NCBI RefSeq assembly: GCF_963677195.1
Contig: NZ_OY781918.1
Location: 980,923-1,044,922, forward strand
Length of the DNA: 64,000 nucleotides
Source: an uncultured Marinifilum sp.
Lineage (GTDB): Bacteria; Bacteroidota; Bacteroidia; Bacteroidales; Marinifilaceae
Direction: 5' to 3'
The notes below the pieces were generated by a model that saw nothing but the letters and a program-made list of their open reading frames with translations, made no database searches and was not told the origin of the DNA. This document shows, one piece after another, positions 1-8,986 of this stretch (positions are counted from its first letter, which is position 1; the number at the start of each line of letters is the position of its first letter). The translations under genes and the position numbers were made by a program.

Positions 1-1
1 A

Positions 2-64
2 AATTTTGATATTGTAGAACTTGAGAACATTTTATTCCGTGAAACTTGGACTAATAAAATCTAA
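2..64 (+). CDS. 3' end of a gene that starts before the window
   Basis: An open frame runs from base 2 to a TAA at 62-64 and encodes the last 20 residues of a protein, ending in RETWTNKI. It lies 18 bp upstream of the first glycoside hydrolase on the same strand, so it is probably the previous gene of the same polysaccharide-use operon. Too little is present to name the product. Confidence 0.45.
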   Translation, partial: NFDIVELENILFRETWTNKI

Positions 65-82
65 ACCATTATAAAAAACGCC

Positions 83-2740
83 ATGAAAAAGATTTATCTG
101 TTGTTACTAACAGCACTACTGTTTTTTGGATTCACTAAGAAAGATAAAGTGCCAGCATACAAAAATGCTAAGCTCGACATTGAAACCCGTGTTGCCGATT
201 TGGTATCGCGAATGACTTTGGAAGAAAAAGTAATGCAGCTCGATATGTATTCAGCCGGAGACTTGGTAATCGATGGAAGAGTAGAACCTGTAAGAGCTGC
301 AAAAGCATTAAATGGAATGAGTGTTGGATCGGTTCATGATTACTATCCGGAAACGGCCGATCATGCCAATGAGCTTCAGAAGTACATTATTGAGAATACT
401 CGTTTGGGAATTCCGGCATTGTTTATCGAAGAGGCATTACATGGTTATCAGGGTAAAAAGTCTACTGCATTTCCGGTTTCTATCGGATTGGGAAGCATGT
501 GGGATGTTGACTTAATGGAGAAAGTAGGTAAGGTAATTGGAACAGAGACCCGCTCGGTTAATGTTCACATGGTGTTGGGACCGGTTTTAGGAATTGGTCG
601 TGAACCTCGTTGGGGACGCGTTCAGGAGACTTATGGCGAAGATGCATACCTGGCAGCTCGCAATGGTGTTGCTATTATAAAAGGATTGCAAGGCGACGAT
701 TTAACTGCCGACAATGCAGTTGTTGCAGAACCCAAGCATTTTGGTATTCACAGTATCCCTGCAAAGGGTTTAAATACTGGAACTGTTTATATTGGTGAGC
801 GCGAGGCTCGAAGTCACTTCCTATATGTTTTCGAGAAAGCTTTTAAAGAAGCTGGAGCTTTGGGTGCTATGGCTGCTTACCATGAATGGGATGGAGTTCC
901 TGCCGCTGGCGATCCATGGTTGTTAAAAGATCTGTTGCGCGATGAATGGGGATTTAAGGGGTTTGTTTTATCTGATCTTGGAGCCATTGCCAAGCAGCAC
1001 AATTCGCATCATACGGTTCCAACCGACGAAGAAGCCATTTTGAATTCAATTCGTTCGGGTTTAGATATGCAATTTTACGATTATACGCACGAGAAATTTC
1101 AGAAGACGATAATTGATGCAGTGAACAACGGAAGTTTGGAAATGAAAGATGTTGATCGTGCTGTCTCAAGCATTTTGTACGTAAAATTCCGTTTGGGATT
1201 GTTCGAAAACCCTTATGTCGATACAAAACTTCAAAAAGAAAGATATCACTGCCAGGCGCATCAGGATTTGGTATTGGAATCGGCTCAAAAATCAATCACT
1301 TTATTGCAAAATAACAACAACATTTTGCCTTTGGGCGATGATGTTAAAAAAGTAGCCATTATTGGAGATATGGCCGATAAAGTATTGTTGGGAGGTTACT
1401 CTCCGAAAGAGGTAGAAGGAACCTCTATTGTTGATGCGTTTAAAGATACCGAATATCAGGTAAACTTTGTAGATGTTGGAGTACCAACCAATACAGCAGA
1501 GCAAATCGATGCTAAATATTTAGTTACAGCAAATGGTGAAGAAGGCCTGTTGGCAGAATATTTTAACAATCCGGATTGTTCCGGAAAGCCTGTTTTTTCG
1601 CAAGTGGAAACAAGTTTGGCAAGATACTGGCACAACTTAAGTCCCGAAGCTGGAGTTGTCGATGATAATTTCTCAGTACGTTGGACAGGTTACATCCTTC
1701 CTCCTTTAACAGGAACCTATGAATTTTCTTTAATTGCCGATGATATTGCAAGATTCTCTATCAATGGTGAACAATTGATTGATAACTGGGACAAAGAACT
1801 AAAAAACAAGTGGACCAAGAAGAAAATCCGTTTAGAGAAAGGAAAGAAATACCCAATTAAACTTGAATTTGCAGAATTTGATGCTTATGCTGCTGTTTTC
1901 TTGCATTGGAAAATACAACCAGAAGTATCCAATAAAGTAAGTATGTTCGGTAAAACTATTGCAGCAGCAAAAGATGCTGATGTTGTAGTATTGGTTCTTG
2001 GCGAAAAAGAAGAAGAGTGCGGAGAAGGAAAAGACCGTCAGGGATTGGAATTGAACACCTATAGCAAGCGTTTATTAAATGAAGTAGCGAGCGCAGGAAC
2101 GCCTGTTGTTCTGGTGCTTCAAAACGGTAGACCATTGGTATTAACTGAGGAGTATCAAAAAGTAGATGCCATTTTAGAAACCTGGTATGCAGGTGAGCTG
2201 AGCGGACAAGCAACTGTCGATATCATTACAGGTAAGGTAAATCCTTCAGGTAAACTGCCGATAACATTCCCACGTAGCGAGGGACAATTACCAGTCTTCT
2301 ATAATCATCAGCGTTCAGCCACTCACGATTATGTAGATGGAACAAGTAAGCCTTTGTTTGCCTTTGGTCATGGATTAAGCTACAGCAAATTTGAGTATTC
2401 CGATTTGAAAGTTATGAAACCAGAAATTACAAAATCAGAAAACCAGATTGTAAGTGTGAAGGTGAAAAACACCTCAGACCGTGAAGGAACAGAAGTGGTT
2501 CAGCTGTATATCACCGATTCGTATAGTTCGGTAGCAACACCGGTTATGCAGTTGAGAGGCTTTCAGCGAGTTGAGCTAAAAGCAGGTGAAGAAAAAGAAG
2601 TAACATTCACCATATTGCCTGATGATTTGGCGCTTTGGAACAGAAGTATGAAGCGAGTTGTGGAAGCAGGTGAATTTCAAGTGAAAGTAGGAGCGGCTTC
2701 TGATGATATTCGTTTGGAATCACAATTTCAAGTGAAATAG
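83..2740 (+). CDS. Glycoside hydrolase family 3 with PA14 insert (beta-glucosidase-like)
   Basis: 885-residue secreted GH3 exo-glycosidase, probably releasing terminal beta-linked glucose or a similar sugar. A lysine start and hydrophobic stretch (residues 4-17) form a signal peptide. The (beta/alpha)8 domain follows, with the GREPRWGRVQETYGED block and the predicted nucleophile Asp298 in the VLSDLGA motif. A PA14 domain occupies roughly residues 485-615 within the second catalytic domain; PA14 inserts in GH3 enzymes usually shape the substrate pocket. The C-terminal fibronectin-III-like domain is present (SDREGTEVVQLYI). It is the first of three glycosidases on one strand. GH3 covers glucosidases, xylosidases and others, so the substrate is not fixed by sequence alone. 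Confidence 0.9.
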   Translation: MKKIYLLLLTALLFFGFTKKDKVPAYKNAKLDIETRVADLVSRMTLEEKVMQLDMYSAGDLVIDGRVEPVRAAKALNGMSVGSVHDYYPETADHANELQKYIIENTRLGIPALFIEEALHGYQGKKSTAFPVSIGLGSMWDVDLMEKVGKVIGTETRSVNVHMVLGPVLGIGREPRWGRVQETYGEDAYLAARNGVAIIKGLQGDDLTADNAVVAEPKHFGIHSIPAKGLNTGTVYIGEREARSHFLYVFEKAFKEAGALGAMAAYHEWDGVPAAGDPWLLKDLLRDEWGFKGFVLSDLGAIAKQHNSHHTVPTDEEAILNSIRSGLDMQFYDYTHEKFQKTIIDAVNNGSLEMKDVDRAVSSILYVKFRLGLFENPYVDTKLQKERYHCQAHQDLVLESAQKSITLLQNNNNILPLGDDVKKVAIIGDMADKVLLGGYSPKEVEGTSIVDAFKDTEYQVNFVDVGVPTNTAEQIDAKYLVTANGEEGLLAEYFNNPDCSGKPVFSQVETSLARYWHNLSPEAGVVDDNFSVRWTGYILPPLTGTYEFSLIADDIARFSINGEQLIDNWDKELKNKWTKKKIRLEKGKKYPIKLEFAEFDAYAAVFLHWKIQPEVSNKVSMFGKTIAAAKDADVVVLVLGEKEEECGEGKDRQGLELNTYSKRLLNEVASAGTPVVLVLQNGRPLVLTEEYQKVDAILETWYAGELSGQATVDIITGKVNPSGKLPITFPRSEGQLPVFYNHQRSATHDYVDGTSKPLFAFGHGLSYSKFEYSDLKVMKPEITKSENQIVSVKVKNTSDREGTEVVQLYITDSYSSVATPVMQLRGFQRVELKAGEEKEVTFTILPDDLALWNRSMKRVVEAGEFQVKVGAASDDIRLESQFQVK

Positions 2741-2768
2741 AGGCTGGAATAATAAGTATAACTGTATT

Positions 2769-2804
2769 ACGTACCAGAGATTCTGTAGACAATCACTGGT
2801 ACGT
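2769..2804. other. Hairpin between two glycosidase genes
   Basis: ACGTACCAG (2769-2777) pairs perfectly with CTGGTACGT (2796-2804). The following ATTTTAGG is only a weak U-run. It may be a weak terminator or an mRNA-stabilising hairpin between the first GH3 and GH97 genes. Confidence 0.45.
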
Positions 2805-2877
2805 ATTTTAGGTATCTGTAAGTATTAAAAAAAATAGATAATTAAATAGAATTCTTATTTGTAAAACAGTCCTTGTT

Positions 2878-4833
2878 ATGAAAAAAGCAATTTATTTAAT
2901 TTTTGTAGTATTATTTACGACTCATGTTCATGCCAAAAGTTTTGAGATCAAATCTCCCAACGGGAAGATAAAACTTTCAGTAGAAATTGAAAATGGAATT
3001 TCATGGAAAGCATACCATGATGAGCATATTCTAGTAGAAAAGGCAGTAATTGGGCTGGATTTTGTAACAGGTCCTGATTTGGGTAAAAATACAACAATTA
3101 AAAAGCATATTATCAAAGCTTATTCTTCAATAATTCATCCTGCAGTTCCACACAAAGATGCCGTAATAAAGGATGAATATGAGCAATTATCTCTAAGTTT
3201 TGCAAATAAGATGCAATTGAATTTTAGAGCGTATAACGATGGTGTAGCCTATCAGTTTATCGAAAAAAGCAAAAAGGAAAAAGAAGTCCTGTCGGAGCAG
3301 ATGTCATTAACATTTCCTGCAGGCACAAAATCTTATTTTCCACAAGAGGAATCGATGTACTCGCATAACGAGCGCTTCTATTTAAACAAATCTGTAAACG
3401 AGATTGCAAGAGATACTTTTTGTAGTCTTCCGGTTGTATTTGTAAGCGATGAGGCTAAGGTTTTGTTTACAGAAACCGCATTGCATGATTATCCAGGCAT
3501 GTTTGTAAGAGGGAATGGAAACCAAACGGTAGATGCTATTTTCCCAAAGTATGTACTAAAAGCAATCGACGATGAACGATGGGCAGATCGTAACCAGCTC
3601 ATCACCGAAGAAGCTGAATATATTGCAAAAGTAAAGGGTAAAATGGCTTATCCCTGGCGTGTTTTTATCATTAGCGATGATGATAGAACTTTTGTAGAGA
3701 GCAATCTGACTTATCAGCTTTCAAGACCACAGGCAATAGAAAATACCGATTGGATAAAGCCGGGTAAAGTGGCATGGGATTGGTATAACGCCAATAATAT
3801 TTATGGAGTTGATTTTAAATCGGGCTTAAATACAGCCACCTATAAATATTATATTGATTTTGCTTCTGCTAATGGTGTAGAATATGTGATTCTTGATGAA
3901 GGTTGGACCAAATCAACTACCGAGATTCTTGATTTCAATCCGGATATGGATATTCCGGAACTAATTCGATATGGAAAAGAAAAAGGAGTAGAGCTTATTT
4001 TGTGGGTACTTTGGAAGCCTTTGGATGCCAATCTCGACGAAATTTTGGAAACCTACAAAAGTTGGGGAGTAAAAGGTGTTAAAGTTGATTTTATGCAGCG
4101 TAACGACCAATATATGGTAAGTTCGTACGAACGCATAGCGAAAAAATGTGCTGAACTTGAGTTACTGGTTGATTTGCACGGAGCATTTAAACCTTCTGGC
4201 TTAAGAAGAGTTTACCCGAATGTGTTAAATTACGAAGGCGTAAAGGGAGCCGAAAATAACAAATGGACAAAGGAAATAACACCAGAACACAATGTAACAA
4301 TTCCGTTTATTCGCATGGCAGCAGGCCCTATGGATTATACGCCAGGAGCCATGAATAATGCTCACGAGAAGAATTACAATATAAGTTGGGAAAGACCAAT
4401 GAGTATGGGTACACGTGCTCATCAGGTAGCCATGTATGTAGTTTATGAAGCTCCCTTACAAATGATGTACGAGAGTCCATCTCGTTACTACGAAGAGCAG
4501 GAATCAGTTGATTTTATCACACAGATTCCAACAACTTGGGACGAAACAATTGTTTTGCATGCTGCTATTGGCGAATATATTGCAGTAGCCAGAAGGAAAG
4601 GAAAAATATGGTACGTGGGTGCCATGAATAATTCTACACCAAGAGAGCTGGCAATCGACTTGTCTTTCTTAAAAGATGGAGCATATTTCATGGAAGTGTT
4701 CAGAGATGGCATCAATGCAGATAAAAATGCCGAAGATTATAAAATTGAAAGTATTAGTATAAATAAAGATTCTAAACTTTCAGCAAAAATGGCCGAAGGC
4801 GGAGGCTGGGTAGCGATTATTTCTAAAAACTAA
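2878..4833 (+). CDS. Glycoside hydrolase family 97 (alpha-glycosidase)
   Basis: 651-residue GH97 enzyme with a signal peptide (cleavage likely after HVHA, near residue 19), so periplasmic. The order is typical of the family: N-terminal beta-supersandwich (SPNGKIKLSVEIE), central (beta/alpha)8 barrel, C-terminal beta domain. GH97 contains inverting alpha-glucosidases of SusB type and retaining alpha-galactosidases. Here the barrel has KVDFMQRND with Asp404, which matches the nucleophile position of the retaining branch as I remember it, followed by NYEGVKGAE (Glu453 and Glu459 are acid/base candidates). A retaining alpha-galactosidase-like enzyme is therefore more likely than SusB. It sits between two GH3 genes in a polysaccharide-use locus. 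Confidence 0.85.
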   Translation: MKKAIYLIFVVLFTTHVHAKSFEIKSPNGKIKLSVEIENGISWKAYHDEHILVEKAVIGLDFVTGPDLGKNTTIKKHIIKAYSSIIHPAVPHKDAVIKDEYEQLSLSFANKMQLNFRAYNDGVAYQFIEKSKKEKEVLSEQMSLTFPAGTKSYFPQEESMYSHNERFYLNKSVNEIARDTFCSLPVVFVSDEAKVLFTETALHDYPGMFVRGNGNQTVDAIFPKYVLKAIDDERWADRNQLITEEAEYIAKVKGKMAYPWRVFIISDDDRTFVESNLTYQLSRPQAIENTDWIKPGKVAWDWYNANNIYGVDFKSGLNTATYKYYIDFASANGVEYVILDEGWTKSTTEILDFNPDMDIPELIRYGKEKGVELILWVLWKPLDANLDEILETYKSWGVKGVKVDFMQRNDQYMVSSYERIAKKCAELELLVDLHGAFKPSGLRRVYPNVLNYEGVKGAENNKWTKEITPEHNVTIPFIRMAAGPMDYTPGAMNNAHEKNYNISWERPMSMGTRAHQVAMYVVYEAPLQMMYESPSRYYEEQESVDFITQIPTTWDETIVLHAAIGEYIAVARRKGKIWYVGAMNNSTPRELAIDLSFLKDGAYFMEVFRDGINADKNAEDYKIESISINKDSKLSAKMAEGGGWVAIISKN

Positions 4834-4854
4834 AGCATTACTAATATTCTAGAT

Positions 4855-7065
4855 ATGAAACATTTAAAATCCACACTTTTTATTTTAGTCTTGATGACAA
4901 TTGCATTTTGCACATCAGCTAAGAAAAAGGAAAGAGAACAAAAGCAATATAAATTTCAGGATACCTCTTTGTCATTCGATGAAAGAGTTAGTGCCCTGAT
5001 TAAGGAACTAAGCCTTGAAGAGAAGATTGGTTTGATGGAGAACCAGGCCAAAGCCGTTGAAAGACTTGGAATTCCTGAATACAATTGGTGGAACGAGGGA
5101 TTGCATGGAGTGGCACGATCGGCACCGGCAACCGTATTTCCTCAGGCTATTGGTATGGCTGCCACTTTTAATCCTGATTTGATGGAGCAGGTAGCTACAG
5201 CCATATCCGATGAGGGTAGAGCACTTTACCATGCCGCAATTAAGAAAGGAATCCACAAGCAGTATTTAGGCTTAACCTATTGGTCGCCTAATGTGAACAT
5301 TTTCCGCGATCCACGATGGGGAAGAGGACATGAAACTTATGGTGAAGATCCTGTTTTATCAGGAAAAATGGGAGTTTCTTTTGTAAAAGGATTACAGGGA
5401 GAGGATGAAAAATATATTAAGATAGCTGCTTGCGCCAAGCATTTTGCGGTGCATAACGGACCTGAGGCAAAGCGCCATTATTTTAATGCACTTTCGAACC
5501 CAAAGGATATGAACGAAACCTATCTGCCAGCATTTAAGTCGCTTGTTGATGTTGATGTTGCAGGTGTGATGTGTGCTTACAACAGAACAAACGATGAGCT
5601 GTGTTGTGGGAGTCCAACATTATTGCTCGATTTGCTAAGAAAAGAGTGGGGATTCGATGGCTATGTGGTATCGGATTGTGGTGCGTTGAGTGATTTTCAC
5701 GAATACCATAAAGTTTCGAAGGGAGCTGTAGAATCAGCATCAATAGCCATAAAGGCCGATGTGAATGTGAATTGTGGGAGCATTTATCGTCACTTAAAAG
5801 AAGTAATCGATAAGGGATTAATTACAGAGAAAGAGCTGGATAAGGTATTGGACAGGCAATTGAAAATTCGTTTTCAGTTGGGCATGTTCGATGAGAGCAC
5901 GCCTTATTCCAATATCCCATTATCGGTTGTAGGAAGCCAAAAACACCAGGATTTATCGCGTGAAATGTCACGTAACTCAATGGTTTTGTTAAAGAATAAG
6001 AACAATGTTCTGCCATTGAAAAAAGATCTGACACAAATTTATGTAACCGGTAATAATGCAACAGATGTAAATGCACTAATGGGCAATTATTACGGTGTAG
6101 CTAAACACTACGTAACGGTTTTGGAAGGAGTTGCGAATGCAGTTGAGCCAACCACAATCGTGCAATACAATCAAACTGTACTTTTAGAGCAGGATCTGGA
6201 AAGAACCAACACAGGTCAGACCTGGAATGCTATGTCTGCCGATGCTGTGATTGCTGTTGTTGGTATTTCTCCTTTATACGAAGGTGAAAATGGCGATACA
6301 CCATTCTCGAAAACAGGAGGCGACAGAGCAAAGATTGAGTTACCGGCAAATCAGCTAAAGCTGTTGAAAGATTTGAGAAAAAGATGTATTGATAAACCAT
6401 TGGTAGTGGTCGTGCTATCGGGAAGTGCTATTGCAATGCCAGAGGTTCATGAATTGGCCGATGCCGTTCTTTGGGCATGGTATCCTGGACAAGAAGGGGG
6501 TAATGCTGTTGCTGATATTCTGTTTGGTGATTATTCACCTGCGGGAAAATTACCAGTTACCATTTACAATTCGACGGAGCAATTGGGCGATTTCGAAGAT
6601 TACAATATCTCCGATAATGGCTGGACTTATCGTTACTTTAAAGATGCTCCATTGTATCCATTTGGATATGGATTAAGTTACAATGATGTTACTTACCAGT
6701 TAAAAGGAAGTTCAATATTAGAGATGCATGCAAAAGAATCCAGGGAAATTGAAGTAAACATTAGCAATAATGGAAATATGATTCAGAATGAAGCCGTACA
6801 GCTTTACGTGAGCAAAAAGGATGCTGATTTTGTGACACCAATTTACGCACTAAAAGATTTTAAGAACATTAGCTTAAATGCAGGCGAAACAACATCGGTA
6901 ATCTTTACCATCGATAGGAAGATCCTTGCCCAAATAGATCAAAACGGTCAGGAAGTACTGCCTAAAGGCGAATATCAGGTTTATATCGGAAATGCTAGTC
7001 CATCGAAACGAATTAAGGAGTTGGGAGGACTTTCGCCGATTGAGATGACAATCAGTATTAAATAA
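4855..7065 (+). CDS. Glycoside hydrolase family 3, beta-xylosidase-like
   Basis: 736-residue secreted GH3 enzyme with a signal peptide ending near residue 22. It lacks the PA14 insert of the first GH3 in the window. The NEGLHGVAR block near residue 82 and FRDPRWGRGHETYGEDP are characteristic of the xylan 1,4-beta-xylosidase branch. The predicted nucleophile is Asp274 in VVSDCGAL. The fibronectin-III-like C-terminal domain is complete. It starts 21 bp after the GH97 stop, so the two are probably cotranscribed. The three enzymes together suggest a mixed-linkage or branched plant or algal glycan, but no SusC/SusD pair lies in the window to narrow this down. Confidence 0.88.
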   Translation: MKHLKSTLFILVLMTIAFCTSAKKKEREQKQYKFQDTSLSFDERVSALIKELSLEEKIGLMENQAKAVERLGIPEYNWWNEGLHGVARSAPATVFPQAIGMAATFNPDLMEQVATAISDEGRALYHAAIKKGIHKQYLGLTYWSPNVNIFRDPRWGRGHETYGEDPVLSGKMGVSFVKGLQGEDEKYIKIAACAKHFAVHNGPEAKRHYFNALSNPKDMNETYLPAFKSLVDVDVAGVMCAYNRTNDELCCGSPTLLLDLLRKEWGFDGYVVSDCGALSDFHEYHKVSKGAVESASIAIKADVNVNCGSIYRHLKEVIDKGLITEKELDKVLDRQLKIRFQLGMFDESTPYSNIPLSVVGSQKHQDLSREMSRNSMVLLKNKNNVLPLKKDLTQIYVTGNNATDVNALMGNYYGVAKHYVTVLEGVANAVEPTTIVQYNQTVLLEQDLERTNTGQTWNAMSADAVIAVVGISPLYEGENGDTPFSKTGGDRAKIELPANQLKLLKDLRKRCIDKPLVVVVLSGSAIAMPEVHELADAVLWAWYPGQEGGNAVADILFGDYSPAGKLPVTIYNSTEQLGDFEDYNISDNGWTYRYFKDAPLYPFGYGLSYNDVTYQLKGSSILEMHAKESREIEVNISNNGNMIQNEAVQLYVSKKDADFVTPIYALKDFKNISLNAGETTSVIFTIDRKILAQIDQNGQEVLPKGEYQVYIGNASPSKRIKELGGLSPIEMTISIK

Positions 7066-7100
7066 TTTCTAAGGCTTTTAGAGTCCTGTAAATGAACTCA

Positions 7101-7130
7101 GCGCCTCACTTGAAAGAGTGGGGCGTTTTT
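7101..7130 (+). terminator. Terminator after the glycosidase operon
   Basis: CGCCTCAC and GTGGGGCG form an 8-bp stem (one G-U) followed directly by TTTTT. It lies 36 bp after the GH3 stop codon. Confidence 0.8.
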
Positions 7131-7319
7131 ATTATTAAATTGGAAAGCAGTATTTTTTTTAGCTAAGTTTGATTAATCCATTTAGTAACATACGATACAA
7201 ATCATTACGATCTATTTTGATTATAAGCAGTACTTTCGTTTTCTTATTCGCAAAATGCACACTTCCTGATTTAACAAGTCTGCCTCCTTATTTGATAAAA
7301 TACCAATTGCAATTTGTTC

Positions 7320-7327
7320 TAATTTTG
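7320..7327 (+). promoter_or_regulatory. -7 promoter element of the DoxX-like gene
   Basis: TAATTTTG matches the Bacteroidota -7 consensus TAnnTTTG and lies 31 bp upstream of the ATG at 7359. No convincing TTTG -33 element was found at the right distance. Confidence 0.45.
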
Positions 7328-7358
7328 AATAGAGTTAAAACGATATTAATTTAAAATT

Positions 7359-7958
7359 ATGAATGAAGCTACTCGCAACTGGACATGGCCAGGTGATCCA
7401 GGAACAAGTATAGGAAGTGCTGACGGTTGGTCTTTTATGTGGGATCCCGTTCTAGGCTTAGTTATTTACATTATTGTTGGTTACTTGCTTAGCTTGCTTA
7501 TTCGCAAATTAGGAGGATTTTCCAGTCTTAAAGATTTGCCGAAAAGAGAGAGCGCAGGTAGAACATTAGGTATTATTGCCGGTATGGGTTTATGTGGTTC
7601 CTGCATTGCGAAAACAGTAAGTATTCTTGTTCCGGGATCTTTGCCAATGGTCCATAAGTTTACCGAATGGGGTATTATGTGGATGATACCAATGATTTAT
7701 ACAGTTGAACTTATTGGTGCGTTTGGACTGTTTTACAAAAAGTATTTCAAATTGGGAGTATGGTTCTCTGTGTTTAATTGTGTGGGGGCGGTAGTAACTC
7801 ACTTGCCAGATCATGCAGATGGACCCTATTGGGCTTCATCATCCGGAGGTTTGCTAATCCTTACTCTTATTGGTGCTTTGCTTTATGCTCCTGAAATGTA
7901 TCCTAAAGCCATTACTAAATTGTTTGGCATAGAGTACAATGCAGAACCCAAAGAATAA
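7359..7958 (+). CDS. DoxX-like membrane protein
   Basis: 199-residue protein with about four to five membrane segments (near residues 30-48, 67-83, 105-125, 130-145, 162-178). The layout and the stretch IYTVELIGAFGLFYKKYFKLGVW fit the DoxX/DoxX-like superfamily (long stretch split here only for description: residues about 107-130). Family members are often linked to redox or quinone chemistry, but their role is mostly unknown. A short polar N-terminus rich in Trp and Gly precedes the first segment. It is convergent with the disrupted araC gene, which may once have regulated it. Confidence 0.6.
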   Translation: MNEATRNWTWPGDPGTSIGSADGWSFMWDPVLGLVIYIIVGYLLSLLIRKLGGFSSLKDLPKRESAGRTLGIIAGMGLCGSCIAKTVSILVPGSLPMVHKFTEWGIMWMIPMIYTVELIGAFGLFYKKYFKLGVWFSVFNCVGAVVTHLPDHADGPYWASSSGGLLILTLIGALLYAPEMYPKAITKLFGIEYNAEPKE

Positions 7959-7970
7959 ATTAAACAAGTA

Positions 7971-8003
7971 AAAAGCGTGAGCCTAAAAACTCACGTTTTT
8001 TTG
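7971..8003. terminator. Bidirectional terminator between DoxX-like gene and araC pseudogene
   Basis: CGTGAG (7976-7981) and CTCACG (7990-7995) form a stem with A residues before and TTTTTTTTG after, so it can stop transcription from both sides. Confidence 0.75.
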
Positions 8004-8258
8004 TTTTAACTGAAGGCTAAATGAGTTTATTCAATTTTAATGTAATTTTTGCGAAACTCTGTTGGTGTTTCACCTACGTTTTGTTTAAAGTATCTGGTGA
8101 AGTTTGCTTGTTCATTAAAATTTAGGGTGTAGGCTATTTGTTGAGTAGAAAATGTTGATGTAATCAGCAATCTTTTTGCCGAAGAAATAACATAGTCCGT
8201 CAGTATTTGTTTAGGAGTAACTCCTGTGTTTTTCTTTACTACATCATATAAATGTCGG

Positions 8259-8266
8259 GTAGAGAC
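8259..8266. repeat. Target site duplication of IS66, left copy
   Basis: GTAGAGAC directly before the left end of IS66, identical to 10512-10519. Eight base pairs is the usual duplication length for IS66. Confidence 0.95.
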
Positions 8267-8324
8267 GTAACCATCCGACCAAGCCCATCTTTTCTTTCAT
8301 TTTTCGATAATTTAATTTTGGAGC

Positions 8325-8591
8325 ATGACAAAAGAAGAAATCATGTTTAAGGAGGTTGAGTTGTATTTGGAGAGCGATTTAAATCAGTATGAATTTTCGA
8401 AGGGAAAAGATTATACCCGACACGGATTACAGTATTGGCTGAAAAAATACCGTTTGCAAAATCCAAGTGAGGGATCCTGTCAATCTGAAGGGCATTTTCA
8501 AGAGATCAATTTATCGGATGGCAAAAAACAGGCTGAAAAAGTTATGGAAATCACGACAAAATCGGGAACTCAAATTATAATTTACGAGTAG
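8325..8591 (+). CDS. tnpA: IS66 accessory protein TnpA
   Basis: 88-residue basic protein, first gene of the IS66 element. Composition and position match the short helix-turn-helix-like accessory proteins of Bacteroidota IS66 elements (GLQYWLKKYRLQNP). It stops immediately before the tnpB start (TAG then ATG), which indicates coupled translation. Its exact role in transposition is not well defined. Confidence 0.8.
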   Translation: MTKEEIMFKEVELYLESDLNQYEFSKGKDYTRHGLQYWLKKYRLQNPSEGSCQSEGHFQEINLSDGKKQAEKVMEITTKSGTQIIIYE

Positions 8592-8954
8592 ATGATTGCA
8601 ATTTCAACCAACACAAAAATATTTGTCTACAGTCAGCCTTGTGATATGCGCAAGGGCTTCGATGGCTTATCGGGTCTGGTACAAAACAGGATGCAATTGG
8701 ATCCTATGAATGGATACCTTTTTGTGTTTTTCAATAAAAACAGGACTCATGTAAAGATATTATCCTGGGATAGCGATGGATTTTGTATTTATTACAAACG
8801 TTTGGAAAAAGGCACTTTTAAGCGACCAACAGCACGAATTGATACTCCTAATTTTGAGTTAACTAATGAAGAATTATTCATGATTTTACGAGGAATTGAT
8901 TTTGAAAAATGCAAGAAGCGTAGAAGATATTTATCTACAAATTTTGTTGATTAA
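8592..8954 (+). CDS. tnpB: IS66 accessory protein TnpB (Orf2-like)
   Basis: 120-residue protein with the hallmark TnpB stretch CDMRKGFDGLSGLV near residues 16-29, and KILSWDSDGFCIYYKRLEKG near residues 55-74. TnpB is required together with TnpC for IS66 movement. Its length is normal and the frame is intact. Confidence 0.92.
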   Translation: MIAISTNTKIFVYSQPCDMRKGFDGLSGLVQNRMQLDPMNGYLFVFFNKNRTHVKILSWDSDGFCIYYKRLEKGTFKRPTARIDTPNFELTNEELFMILRGIDFEKCKKRRRYLSTNFVD

Positions 8955-8986
8955 AATTCTATGGATAATCAGGTTTTTAGAAGGCT

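Noticed and set aside
7169..7354. 61-codon open frame before the DoxX-like gene
   Set aside because: It overlaps the predicted promoter of the next gene, has low-complexity composition and no recognisable family.
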